27,701 bases of DNA from Bdellovibrionales bacterium. GTDB taxonomy: Bacteria > Myxococcota > XYA12-FULL-58-9 > SYDY01. Of this stretch, positions 8,401-14,217 are shown piece after piece. The notes beneath the pieces were generated by a model, which saw nothing but the letters and a program-made list of their open reading frames with translations, did not search any database and was not told the origin of the DNA. The translations under genes and the position numbers were made by a program. Where the stretch lies: positions 1 to 27,701 of the forward strand of contig SYDY01000015.1 of assembly GCA_005801425.1 (NCBI GenBank), in the 5' to 3' direction. The first letter of the stretch is position 1; each line of letters opens with the position of its first letter.

Positions 8401-8638
8401 TGAAGGCGCTGAGTCTCGCTTGCGTGCGGTCGTCATGACAGCAACGGTCGCAGCGCTTGGATTTATTCCGATGGCACTTTCGTCAAGTGCAGGCGCTGAA
8501 GTTCAAAAGCCACTGGCCACAGTGGTGATTGGCGGCCTCTTGAGTGCAACATTCCTGACCTTGTTTGTACTGCCAACCGTCTACGCTTACGTCTATCGAC
8601 AGGAAGAACCCCATGAACTCAAATCACCCCATTGCTGA
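5495..8638 (+). CDS. czcA: CzcA-type heavy-metal RND efflux pump (HME-RND)
   Basis: This 1047-residue inner-membrane proton/metal antiporter is the engine of the tripartite efflux complex. The N-terminal TM segment (LLVYAFVVIVAAVGI) is followed by the family pattern LPIDAVPDITTVQVQV. The TM4 signature DFGIVVDGSIIVVEN carries D406, D412 and E419, equivalent to the proton-relay residues of CzcA. The DFG...DG...EN form points to the Zn/Co/Cd/Ni branch, not the Cu/Ag branch, although substrate prediction from this motif is approximate. Two large periplasmic loops and twelve TM segments in two halves are evident. The start is the ATG at 5495, preceded by GAGGAA at 5483-5488; an upstream in-frame ATG at 5456 lies inside the adaptor gene. 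The periplasmic part includes a two-Cys segment (CAAGKPDTEQC). The gene overlaps the following ATPase start by 26 bp. Confidence 0.95.
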   Translation: MKKFLELCLTWRLLVYAFVVIVAAVGIRNAQQLPIDAVPDITTVQVQVLTNAPALGPVDVERMITFPIESSMSGLPGIETIRSVSRFGLSAVTVVFEEGTDLLRARQLISERLIEARDRLPKDASPELGPLSSGLGEIFQFELRAEVMCAAGKPDTEQCYSPMELRSLLDWFVAYELRSVPGVVEVNSFGGELKTYEVEVIPDRLRALDVSLNTLFSALEQNNATAGGGYLVRSGEQLLVRGEGRIQSLDEIGDVLIETRNDGMPVRVRDVARVHLAPMIRQGAVTRDARGEIVTGIVMMLVGANGREVVENVKEKIAQITPSLPPGVSIDVFYDRADLVNRTIHTVGKNLAEGALFVIAVLFLLLGSVRGGLIVAAAIPFAMLVAFTAMRMLGLSGNLMSLGAIDFGIVVDGSIIVVENAIVHLAAAARGKKRAMTYAEAADVVLNATLDVRKAALFGEAIIVIVYLPILTLVGIEGKMFKPMAITVLFALLGAFIASLTFVPVLVATFLRQHPEEKEPFIVRHLHRVYPPLLAKLMQVPTKVIKISLALLFIAGLVAWRMGAEFVPRLDEGALAIQILRLPSVSLEESVQGATRFERVMREFPEVVTVVSKTGRGEIATDPMGVELSDAIVTLKPHGEWTTADTREELIERMSARLTEVLPGLGFSFSQPIELRMAELISGARSDVVITIYGDDLAILERLSLQVQNVVRGIPGASDVRGEQLAGLPTLEVTVDRAAASRYGISVRDALDVIETLGGRAVGEIYEGERRFRLQVRVPSALRDDIDQVRNLPVSGQMGPLVPLGQIANIQIVDSPASISREAIRRRTNVEANVRGRDLASFVGEAQTRVLKEVPMPPGYVLQWGGQFKNLTAASERLALAVPMALGLIFILLYMAFGQIKPALLIYLNVPFAAVGGVFLLALRGMPFSISAAIGFIALFGIAVLNGVVLLTTIKKLRALGKTPYEAAREGAESRLRAVVMTATVAALGFIPMALSSSAGAEVQKPLATVVIGGLLSATFLTLFVLPTVYAYVYRQEEPHELKSPHC

Positions 8639-10589
8639 TGCCAAACAACAGCACGACGACCCTACAAGTCAGTCGAGCATCAAACTCGCCGCAGCGCTTG
8701 TCTTGGCGATTGCAGCGGAACTTGTTGACGCTTTCGCCCCACACACACTTCCATGGCGAAGCATTGGGCTTATCATGGCCGTGGTCGCAATTGGGATCGC
8801 GGGAATTGATGTTTACAAAAAAGGCCTGCGCGCATTGCGAAAAGGCCATCTCAACATCAACGCACTCATGAGCACAGCCGTCACCGGAGCCATGGTGATT
8901 GGGCAATGGCCAGAAGCGGCGATGGTGATGGCGCTTTATGCGATCGCGGAGGCTATAGAAGATCGCGCCGTGGATCGTGCACGAAACGCAATCAAGGGCC
9001 TGCTTGCTCTGGCCCCAGAGAAAGCCAATATCAAACAAGCCGACGGTACGTGGCGTTTAATGTCCGTGAAAGAAGTTTCCTTGGGAAGCACGGCTTGGGT
9101 TCGCCCAGGGGAACGCATACCCATGGATGGTATTATCACCACGGGCAACACCAGCATCAATCAGGCGCCTGTTACAGGAGAGAGCATACCCGTTGACAAG
9201 GGCCCAAATGATCCCGTGTTTGCGGGAACCATCAACGACATGTGTGCATTTGAACTGAGAGTTACCGCAGTGGCTGCAAACTCAACCCTCGCTCGAATCA
9301 TTCATGCCGTGGAAGAAGCACAAAGCACCCGTGCACCAACGCAAAGTTTCGTAGACAAATTCGCTGCCATTTACACACCATCGATTTTTTTCATTGCGGT
9401 TGCGATAGCCGTATTTGGACCGCTATTGCTGGATTGGCCGTGGTTGACTCGCATCTACAAAGCCCTGGTACTTTTGGTGATTGCATGCCCATGTGCCTTG
9501 GTGATCTCAACACCGGTTTCGATTGTCAGTGGCCTCGCGGCTGCGGCAAAAAACGGGATCTTGATCAAAGGTGGAATACACCTGGAAAACGCCAGAAAGC
9601 TAAAGGCCATTGCATTCGACAAAACAGGGACGATCACCGAAGGCAAACCCAAACTTGTTTACAAAGAGTTCATGCACGACGAATGGCATCAGAGTGAAAA
9701 CATTGCCGCTGCCATTGCCAGCCAATCAGACCATCCTATTTCGCAAGCCATTTCAAAAAATCTTCAATCATCAACGTTGGTCGTCAGCGCTTTTCAAGCG
9801 TTGCCTGGAAGGGGCATTCAGGCAACGGTAGAAAACATAGAATACGTGTTGGGCAATCATCGACTCATCGAAGAGCGCAAGCTGTGTTCACCAGCACTAG
9901 AGAAAATTTTGCTTCGTCACGAAGCCCAAGGACATACGGTTACATTGCTTGCAACACGCGGATCGGTACTGGCTATCTTTGCGGTCGCCGACACAATCAA
10001 GGCGTCCTCAAAAAGGGCAATTGCCGAATTAAAAGCGCTGGGCATCCTTCCCATCATGCTCACCGGTGACAATCAAACAACAGCCGCTGCCATTGCCAAA
10101 GAAGCCGGCATCGAAGAAGCGCGTGGAGAACAACTTCCGGCGGATAAACTCTCGGCTATCAAAGAGATGCATCAAAAGTTTGGATCCAGCGCGATGACGG
10201 GGGATGGCATCAACGACGCACCAGCTTTAGCAGAAGCAGATATAGGCATTGCCATGGGTGGTGCTGGCACAGACATTGCCATGGAAACTGCCGACATCAT
10301 CATCATGAACGATGACTTACGTAAGATCGTACAGGTCATCCGTCTCTCCAAGAGAACCTGTGCAATCCTTTGGCAAAACATCACATTTGCCCTTGGCATT
10401 AAGGCAGCGTTCCTTGTGCTCGCCGTATTCGGTACCGCGGCCATGTGGATGGCTGTGTGTGCGGACATGGGCGCGAGCCTCTTGGTCGTTCTTAATGGCC
10501 TGCGATTATTGAAACAGTTGAGCAAATGGTCCGCCGTGCAGTTGCGGGCTGGCGAACAGACAAAGCCCAAGGAATTTATGCCACTGTAG
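8613..10589 (+). CDS. cadA: P1B-type Zn/Cd/Pb-exporting ATPase without an N-terminal metal-binding domain
   Basis: This 658-residue inner-membrane ATPase should move divalent soft metals from cytoplasm to periplasm, where the RND complex can expel them. Catalytic landmarks are C292-P293-C294 in the metal-binding TM helix, the phosphorylation site D336 in DKTGT, a SDHP motif with H374, TGDNQ, and D531/D535 in GDGINDAP. In the last TM pair ADMGASLLVVLN (D618) matches the Zn/Cd/Pb subgroup (ZntA/CadA-like), not copper ATPases. The ATG at 8613 has AGGAAG at 8601-8606, and an upstream in-frame start at 8565 would add only residues read from inside czcA. The N-terminus has no CxxC heavy-metal domain, only a short His-containing stretch, so the protein is shorter than typical CadA. 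The 26-bp overlap with the pump gene makes a shared transcript likely. Confidence 0.93.
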   Translation: MNSNHPIADAKQQHDDPTSQSSIKLAAALVLAIAAELVDAFAPHTLPWRSIGLIMAVVAIGIAGIDVYKKGLRALRKGHLNINALMSTAVTGAMVIGQWPEAAMVMALYAIAEAIEDRAVDRARNAIKGLLALAPEKANIKQADGTWRLMSVKEVSLGSTAWVRPGERIPMDGIITTGNTSINQAPVTGESIPVDKGPNDPVFAGTINDMCAFELRVTAVAANSTLARIIHAVEEAQSTRAPTQSFVDKFAAIYTPSIFFIAVAIAVFGPLLLDWPWLTRIYKALVLLVIACPCALVISTPVSIVSGLAAAAKNGILIKGGIHLENARKLKAIAFDKTGTITEGKPKLVYKEFMHDEWHQSENIAAAIASQSDHPISQAISKNLQSSTLVVSAFQALPGRGIQATVENIEYVLGNHRLIEERKLCSPALEKILLRHEAQGHTVTLLATRGSVLAIFAVADTIKASSKRAIAELKALGILPIMLTGDNQTTAAAIAKEAGIEEARGEQLPADKLSAIKEMHQKFGSSAMTGDGINDAPALAEADIGIAMGGAGTDIAMETADIIIMNDDLRKIVQVIRLSKRTCAILWQNITFALGIKAAFLVLAVFGTAAMWMAVCADMGASLLVVLNGLRLLKQLSKWSAVQLRAGEQTKPKEFMPL

Positions 10590-10705
10590 GCACCCAAGAT
10601 CGCCAAGCCGCAGCCCAAGCGATCGTGAATCTGATCGATCAAGCCGACGCCAGGATACACCCGCAGGATACACCCAAAAAATCGGAGCTTTGCGATGTGG
10701 ATTAA
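10526..10705 (+). CDS. Possible small ORF overlapping the ATPase 3' end
   Basis: A 59-codon frame begins with ATG at 10526 inside the last codons of the ATPase and ends with TAA at 10705, directly before the inverted-repeat element. The part after the ATPase stop reads like ordinary coding sequence (AAAQAIVNLIDQADARI, then PKKSELCDVD). There is no clear ribosome binding site, so it may be a truncated remnant whose 5' part was replaced by the ATPase gene, or chance. No family recognised. Confidence 0.25.
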   Translation: MVRRAVAGWRTDKAQGIYATVGTQDRQAAAQAIVNLIDQADARIHPQDTPKKSELCDVD

Positions 10706-10709
10706 AAAA

Positions 10710-10945
10710 GTAACTTCTCAAAAAGTGGTGGCAAATATAGAGGGCCGTGCAACTATTTTAGAAACTCCCCCTTTGGGGGAGTCGGGCGCGTAGCGACCGG
10801 TGGGGGTGCATAGAATGAATTGTGATAAGTCTAACAGCCAAAACGATGAAGAAGACCCCCACCGCCTGCGCTTCGCTTGGCGACTCCCCAAAAAGGGGAG
10901 TTTTCGGAAAAGTCATTCGCTTGCCACCACTTTTTGAGAAGTTAC
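10710..10945. mobile_element. MITE-like element with 25-bp terminal inverted repeats
   Basis: Perfect 25-bp inverted repeats bound a 236-bp stretch. The left arm is at 10710-10734 (GTAACTTCTC to GTGGTGGCAA) and the right arm at 10921-10945. Flanking A-run and T-run extend the symmetry. Inside, two more palindromes (ACTCCCCC-TTT-GGGGGAGT, and ACTCCCC-AAAAA-GGGGAGT) are themselves related in inverted orientation, so most of the element can fold on itself. It encodes no convincing protein. Size, terminal repeats and self-complementarity fit a non-autonomous miniature transposable element, though a large structured repeat of another kind is possible. A target-site duplication is not obvious because both flanks are homopolymeric. 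Confidence 0.7.
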
Positions 10946-11002
10946 CTTTTTTTCAACATTTTTTTTGCACCGTCGATCCCGAGGAAGTACAACAGAGAGA
11001 GC

Positions 11003-11096
11003 AACGGCCGTTCGGGTTTCTGTAAACCTGAGGACGGCGGCGATGGAGCAGCAAACTCCACCACCGCCTAGGCCACGAACCTTAAAGAGCAAGGTT
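11003..11096 (+). other. Tandem hairpins in non-coding DNA; possible structured RNA
   Basis: Between the MITE-like element and the replication gene, three hairpins follow one another: TCGGGTTT with AAACCTGA (11012-11031, CTGT loop, one G-T pair); GGCGG-CGA-TGGAG with CTCCA-CCA-CCGCC (11036-11068, ten pairs around a symmetric 3x3 internal loop); and AACCTT with AAGGTT (11078-11096). A 10-bp palindrome AACGGCCGTT (11003-11012) precedes them. No T-run follows. It could be a small RNA, the leader of the 53-codon ORF, or a copy-control region for the replication gene. I match it to no known RNA family. Confidence 0.4.
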
Positions 11097-11104
11097 AGAG
11101 ACCT

Positions 11105-11266
11105 ATGAACTTATCTAAGCCGATCCGTCTCCTCATTCAAGTTCCAATTATGTTGACCCTCCCACCCTTCGCGGTGTTGGGCCTTGGTCTGCTTGCACGC
11201 CATCCCAAGCTCGTATTCATCGCTTGGGTGCTGCGCAGAACAGTGGCCACCACGCCGAGCTCTTAA
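11105..11266 (+). CDS. Possible 53-residue hydrophobic small protein
   Basis: An ATG at 11105 opens a 53-codon frame ending in TAA at 11264-11266. The peptide starts MNLSKPIRLLIQVP and has a hydrophobic run of about 20 residues (LTLPPFAVLGLGLLA) that could span a membrane, then a basic segment. The ribosome binding site is poor (AGAGACC just upstream). It sits directly after the tandem hairpins and about 100 bp before the replication gene. No family recognised. It could be a small membrane peptide or an unexpressed frame. Confidence 0.35.
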   Translation: MNLSKPIRLLIQVPIMLTLPPFAVLGLGLLARHPKLVFIAWVLRRTVATTPSS

Positions 11267-11321
11267 AAAAATGCGTTGAATCGACGTCTTTCACATGCTA
11301 CGAGATTCGTCAGGCATGTAC

Positions 11322-11331
11322 TAGAGCTCTA
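11322..11331. promoter_or_regulatory. 10-bp palindrome upstream of the replication gene
   Basis: TAGAGCTCTA is a perfect palindrome about 40 bp before the initiator start, and could be an operator. CATGC and GCATG at 11293-11317 form a second loose inverted repeat upstream. No good -10/-35 pair was found here, so this is a weak call. Confidence 0.25.
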
Positions 11332-11369
11332 TGTTGTTTAACATTTTCAAGTTAATTGAGGGAGAGAAT

Positions 11370-12407
11370 ATGTGGATCCCACTTCACGATACACTCATTG
11401 GACACCGAAAACTTCGACGCCTCACACGCATCCTTAATATCAGCGAGCCCACCGCCCTAGGGCATATCACCCTCTTATGGCTCAACGTCATGCAGCGGGT
11501 GCCCGACGGTCTGCTCACAAACCACGACGCCGAAGACATCGCCGCCTATGCCAAATGGGACGGCGACGCACAAATCTTTGTTGCTGCGCTTATTGAAGTT
11601 CTATTTTTAGATCTGTCGGATGGGATCTATCACATTCACGATTGGGATGTTCACACCCTTCACGGCAAAGACAAAAACCGACGCGAACGCGACAAACATC
11701 GCAAACGTTCGCAACCTGAAAGTGTCCAAGCAACACAGCCCAATGCCCCTGCCAAAGAAAAATCAACCCGTGATCCGCAAGACGCCAACAGCATTCCGAC
11801 GGAATTCCAAGCACCTGCCATGGAATTCCAAGCACCTGCCTCGGAATTCCAAGCACCTGCCACGGAATTCCAAGCACCTGCCACGGAATTCCAAGCACCT
11901 GCCATAGAATTCCAAGCACCTGCCACGGAATTCCAAGCACCTGCCATGGAATTCCAGCCCTATAGTAGAGTAGAGAATAGTAGAATAGATAAGAGTAGAG
12001 TAGAAAAGAAAAAACACACGCGTGCATACGCACGCGAGGATGTGTTGTTGATCTTTTCCCATTATCGAAAATTTCATCAACATGCCCACCCTTCGCCGCA
12101 ACCGAACAGCATCGAGTGGAAAGCCATCGCAGCACGCATGGCCGAAGGCTACAGCGTCGACGATTTGTGCAAAGCCATCGACGGATGCCATCGCTCACCG
12201 TTTCACCTGGGCCAAAACGAAAGCGGCACCAAACACACGGGACTTCGCATCGTCGTGCGCGATGGTTCGCAGGTTGCAAACTTCATTTCCATGGCCAACA
12301 ACCCAACACCCTGCCCTACGCAGCCTGTAAGCCCCGCCACGCAACGCCTGATCTCCGTCGGCAACGCATGGTTGGCCAAAACTGAAAACGCCCTGGAGGT
12401 GCACTGA
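11370..12407 (+). CDS. Lambda O-like replication initiator with in-gene iteron repeats
   Basis: This 345-residue protein is predicted to bind the origin and nucleate the replisome. The start at 11370 is preceded by GAGGGAGAG at 11358-11366 and begins MWIPLHDTLIGHRKL, in the style of phage/plasmid replisome organisers with an N-terminal winged helix (about residues 1-95). A basic linker follows (KDKNRRERDKHRKR), then eight heptapeptide repeats EFQAPAx at residues 145-197, a charged hinge, and a C-terminal domain (about 220-325, EWKAIAARMAEGYSVDDL to VANFI) resembling the conserved C-terminus of phage replication proteins. The repeat-encoding DNA has the layout of the lambda origin inside O. 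The next gene overlaps by one base and resembles a helicase-loader-type partner. No polymerase or helicase gene is nearby, so host DnaB would be needed. The architecture supports the role; family naming is from memory. Confidence 0.7.
   Translation: MWIPLHDTLIGHRKLRRLTRILNISEPTALGHITLLWLNVMQRVPDGLLTNHDAEDIAAYAKWDGDAQIFVAALIEVLFLDLSDGIYHIHDWDVHTLHGKDKNRRERDKHRKRSQPESVQATQPNAPAKEKSTRDPQDANSIPTEFQAPAMEFQAPASEFQAPATEFQAPATEFQAPAIEFQAPATEFQAPAMEFQPYSRVENSRIDKSRVEKKKHTRAYAREDVLLIFSHYRKFHQHAHPSPQPNSIEWKAIAARMAEGYSVDDLCKAIDGCHRSPFHLGQNESGTKHTGLRIVVRDGSQVANFISMANNPTPCPTQPVSPATQRLISVGNAWLAKTENALEVH
11801..11956 (+). repeat. Eight 21-bp iteron-like direct repeats with GGAATTCC core
   Basis: The unit GGAATTCCAAGCACCTGCC plus two variable bases recurs every 21 bp. 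Cores begin at 11801, 11822, 11843, 11864, 11885, 11906 (AGAATTCC variant), 11927 and 11948, and the last unit is partial. Each core is an 8-bp palindrome, and 21 bp is two helical turns, so all sites face the same side of the helix. Changes between units fall mainly at the two bases before the core. Location inside the initiator gene suggests binding sites for its own product. Confidence 0.85.
11961..12016 (+). other. Purine/A-rich tract beside the iterons; candidate unwinding region
   Basis: Directly after the repeats the top strand is almost free of C and consists of AGTAGA/GAATAG-like units, ending in an A-rich run. Its low GC and strand asymmetry resemble the AT-rich segment next to the lambda O iterons, where the duplex opens. 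The tract still encodes protein (a Ser/Arg/Glu/Lys-rich hinge). The role is inferred from position. Confidence 0.5.
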
Positions 12408-12970
12408 TGCAAGCCCAAGACCGCAGCGCATTTTTTCTGGCCTTCGCAAGTTTGTGTACGGCGTTTTCGCGCAACGTCGATGAAGCCCTTGTGGAAGTGT
12501 ATTGGCGTGCGCTCAGTGATTTGCCGGTGGATGCCGTACGTGCGGCCATGGACGAAGCCATCATGACCCAAGACTTCATGCCGCCGCCTGCCAAGCTTCG
12601 TAGGTTTGCGGGCCAGAACAGCAACGAGACTTGCGCCGAGCCTTCGGATGAAGCCTTTGCACTGGTTGCACGCGCCGTGCGTGAAGTAGGATCTTATCGC
12701 GCCGTCGATTTTGATGACCCATGCATTCACGCAACCATCCGTGCCCTCGGCGGTTGGTCAAATTTCTGTCGCGCACCGGCCCATGAATTCAACACGTGGA
12801 CCCGCAAACGGTTTGTCGCAATATACCGCGAGTTATCGGCAGAGCCTCAAGAGCAACATCACCACCGCCCATTGCTTGCCGCATACGACAACAGCGAGCC
12901 TGTACGATTCGTAAGAAGATCCCACGAAACCTACGCGCCATTGTCCTATGCGCTGATGGAGGTTGCGTAA
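12407..12970 (+). CDS. Replication partner protein, DUF6475/lambda P-like
   Basis: This 187-residue soluble protein starts at an ATG sharing one base with the upstream stop (TGATG) and has GGAGGT at 12395-12400, so it should be co-translated with the initiator. The N-terminal half is helical (FFLAFASLCTAFSRNVDEA), with the motif DFMPPPAKLRRF at about residues 57-68. The second half holds DDPCIHATIRALGGWSNFC and ENTW-like FNTWTRKRFVAIYREL. These blocks match my memory of the DUF6475 family, found in phage and plasmid replication contexts. Placement after an O-like gene, as with lambda P, suggests a helicase-loader or replisome-recruiting role, but I see no Walker motif, so any loading would be ATP-independent, as for P. 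Function is inferred from synteny. Confidence 0.55.
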   Translation: MQAQDRSAFFLAFASLCTAFSRNVDEALVEVYWRALSDLPVDAVRAAMDEAIMTQDFMPPPAKLRRFAGQNSNETCAEPSDEAFALVARAVREVGSYRAVDFDDPCIHATIRALGGWSNFCRAPAHEFNTWTRKRFVAIYRELSAEPQEQHHHRPLLAAYDNSEPVRFVRRSHETYAPLSYALMEVA

Positions 12971-13061
12971 TGTTGTTTTTTTGGGTGTGCACATCACGCA
13001 ATCACATGTGTTGCCGCGCTTGCAGGCAAACTTGCAGCATGCACAGCGAAAACATCGCGTG

Positions 13062-13185
13062 CACACACACAAATCCACCCTGCCCTGCATTCCCTCCGCA
13101 CTCCCCGACCCCACCCTCACAACGAGTTGATGATGATGGGGTCTGGTAGTGCTCTGGGAATGGGTTGGGTGGATTTGTGTGTGTG
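13062..13185. repeat. Long nested inverted repeat; candidate oriT or cruciform site
   Basis: A perfect 19-bp inverted repeat has its left arm at 13062-13080 (CACACACACAAATCCACCC) and right arm at 13167-13185. Inside it ATTCCC (13089-13094) pairs with GGGAAT (13156-13161), and GACCCCA pairs with TGGGGTC nearer the centre. The left half is pyrimidine-rich on the top strand and the right half purine-rich. Just upstream lie repeated CTTGCAG motifs and TGTGCAC/GTGCACA boxes. It separates the replication genes from the transfer-like genes. A transfer origin, single-strand initiation site or transcription boundary are all possible. Confidence 0.6.
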
Positions 13186-13215
13186 AAAAGTAAGAACAAA
13201 AAAGGAGAGGGAAAA

Positions 13216-14217
13216 ATGAGAAAAGTGTCAAAAAGAGAAGAGAGATTTTTAAATGAATTATGGGAGTTAAGATATTTATCTTCAAGTCAGATACAACAAT
13301 TGTGGTATCCAGGAAGAAGCATTGAAAATTGCAGGGTGCGATTAAGCAGACTTGCCAAAGATGGTTTTATACAAAGACAACCTTTGTACGATGATTTGTT
13401 TCGGTTTGCGTGGTGCTTGGGTTCTAAAGGTTATGCGCATTTGCGACGACGATTTGGAGGCGAATACAAAGCCTACGATGTGTTGTCGCCTTTGTATATT
13501 CCGCATTTGATTGAAACGAATGATCTGTATGTAACGCTACGCGGAAACAATGATGGCATTTGGGAAGACCTCCCCTTTTTGTGGCGCGGTTCGCATCGCT
13601 CGATACTTCGTTACTGCACGCGCTTGGACGGCGGTTTATCGCGCATTCGTGATCGCGAAGTGCGCCCTGATGCCATTGTAGAGCCTCAAGGAGCATCCCT
13701 GTGCGTGTTTATGGAACTCGACCGTTGCACCGAGAGCTTGGTGTCGGGCACAGGACGCCGCAGCATCGAAGGTAAACTTGATGCCTATGCCCAGTATTTG
13801 AACGGTCGTACATACAGCGGTGCCACATGGTTTGAAAAACAGTATGGCCCAGAGCGTAAAGCACGCATTGTGTTTGTGGTACCGGGGCGTGGAAAATCAA
13901 CGGAACGCATCGACAACATCCGTGCCATGGCCCACGCCCATTCTGTTTCCAAAGTGGCCTCTTTGGTGTGCCTTTCAAGCACCGAACAGGGCGCCATTCG
14001 CAAAGCCTGTGGGCTTCCCGAAGAAACGCAAGCCACCCAAACATCGGTCACGTCTGATTTGGCGTTGTGGCGAAAGCTCTACGAAGTTTCGGCACAAGCC
14101 TATCGTCGGTTGAGTCCTGAATCACCCATACGTCCGAAATTTTTACACATCGTGCAGCAAACAGAAGCACGTCTCATGGTTTTAGAAACAGCATGCGAAG
14201 GAGGCATCGTGTCATGA
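13216..14217 (+). CDS. Replic_Relax-like (replication-relaxation) protein
   Basis: This 333-residue protein starts at 13216 after GGAGAGGG at 13204-13211. An upstream in-frame start at 13165 would use the inverted repeat as coding sequence and is not preferred. Residues about 5-60 form a winged helix (LNELWELRYLSSSQIQQLW, then RVRLSRLAKDGFIQR). The body has blocks typical of the family: GYAHLRRRFG, PHLIETNDLYVTL, RPDAIVEP, then FMELDRCTESL, a later K-x-DAYAQYL segment and ARIVFVVPG. The D..E..K spacing is reminiscent of a restriction-endonuclease-like fold, which I cannot verify. Such proteins occur on plasmids beside coupling ATPases, as here, and are thought to act in plasmid mobilisation or replication. 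The first ~60 codons are much richer in AAA, AGA and TTA than the rest. It ends in an ATGA overlap with the membrane protein. Confidence 0.75.
   Translation: MRKVSKREERFLNELWELRYLSSSQIQQLWYPGRSIENCRVRLSRLAKDGFIQRQPLYDDLFRFAWCLGSKGYAHLRRRFGGEYKAYDVLSPLYIPHLIETNDLYVTLRGNNDGIWEDLPFLWRGSHRSILRYCTRLDGGLSRIRDREVRPDAIVEPQGASLCVFMELDRCTESLVSGTGRRSIEGKLDAYAQYLNGRTYSGATWFEKQYGPERKARIVFVVPGRGKSTERIDNIRAMAHAHSVSKVASLVCLSSTEQGAIRKACGLPEETQATQTSVTSDLALWRKLYEVSAQAYRRLSPESPIRPKFLHIVQQTEARLMVLETACEGGIVS

Noticed and set aside
10740-10800. Rho-independent terminator for the metal operon
   Set aside because: The GGGGGAGT hairpin has no following T-run and belongs to the larger inverted-repeat element; terminator activity remains possible but is not supported by the sequence.
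11763-12191. Minus-strand repeat ORF opposite the initiator
   Set aside because: The repeats are in frame on both strands because the unit is 21 bp; only the plus strand has the start signals and the conserved C-terminal domain.
12833-13285. Minus-strand 150-codon ORF across the inverted repeat
   Set aside because: It overlaps two better-supported plus-strand genes and the repeat region, and its peptide is low-complexity without recognisable blocks.
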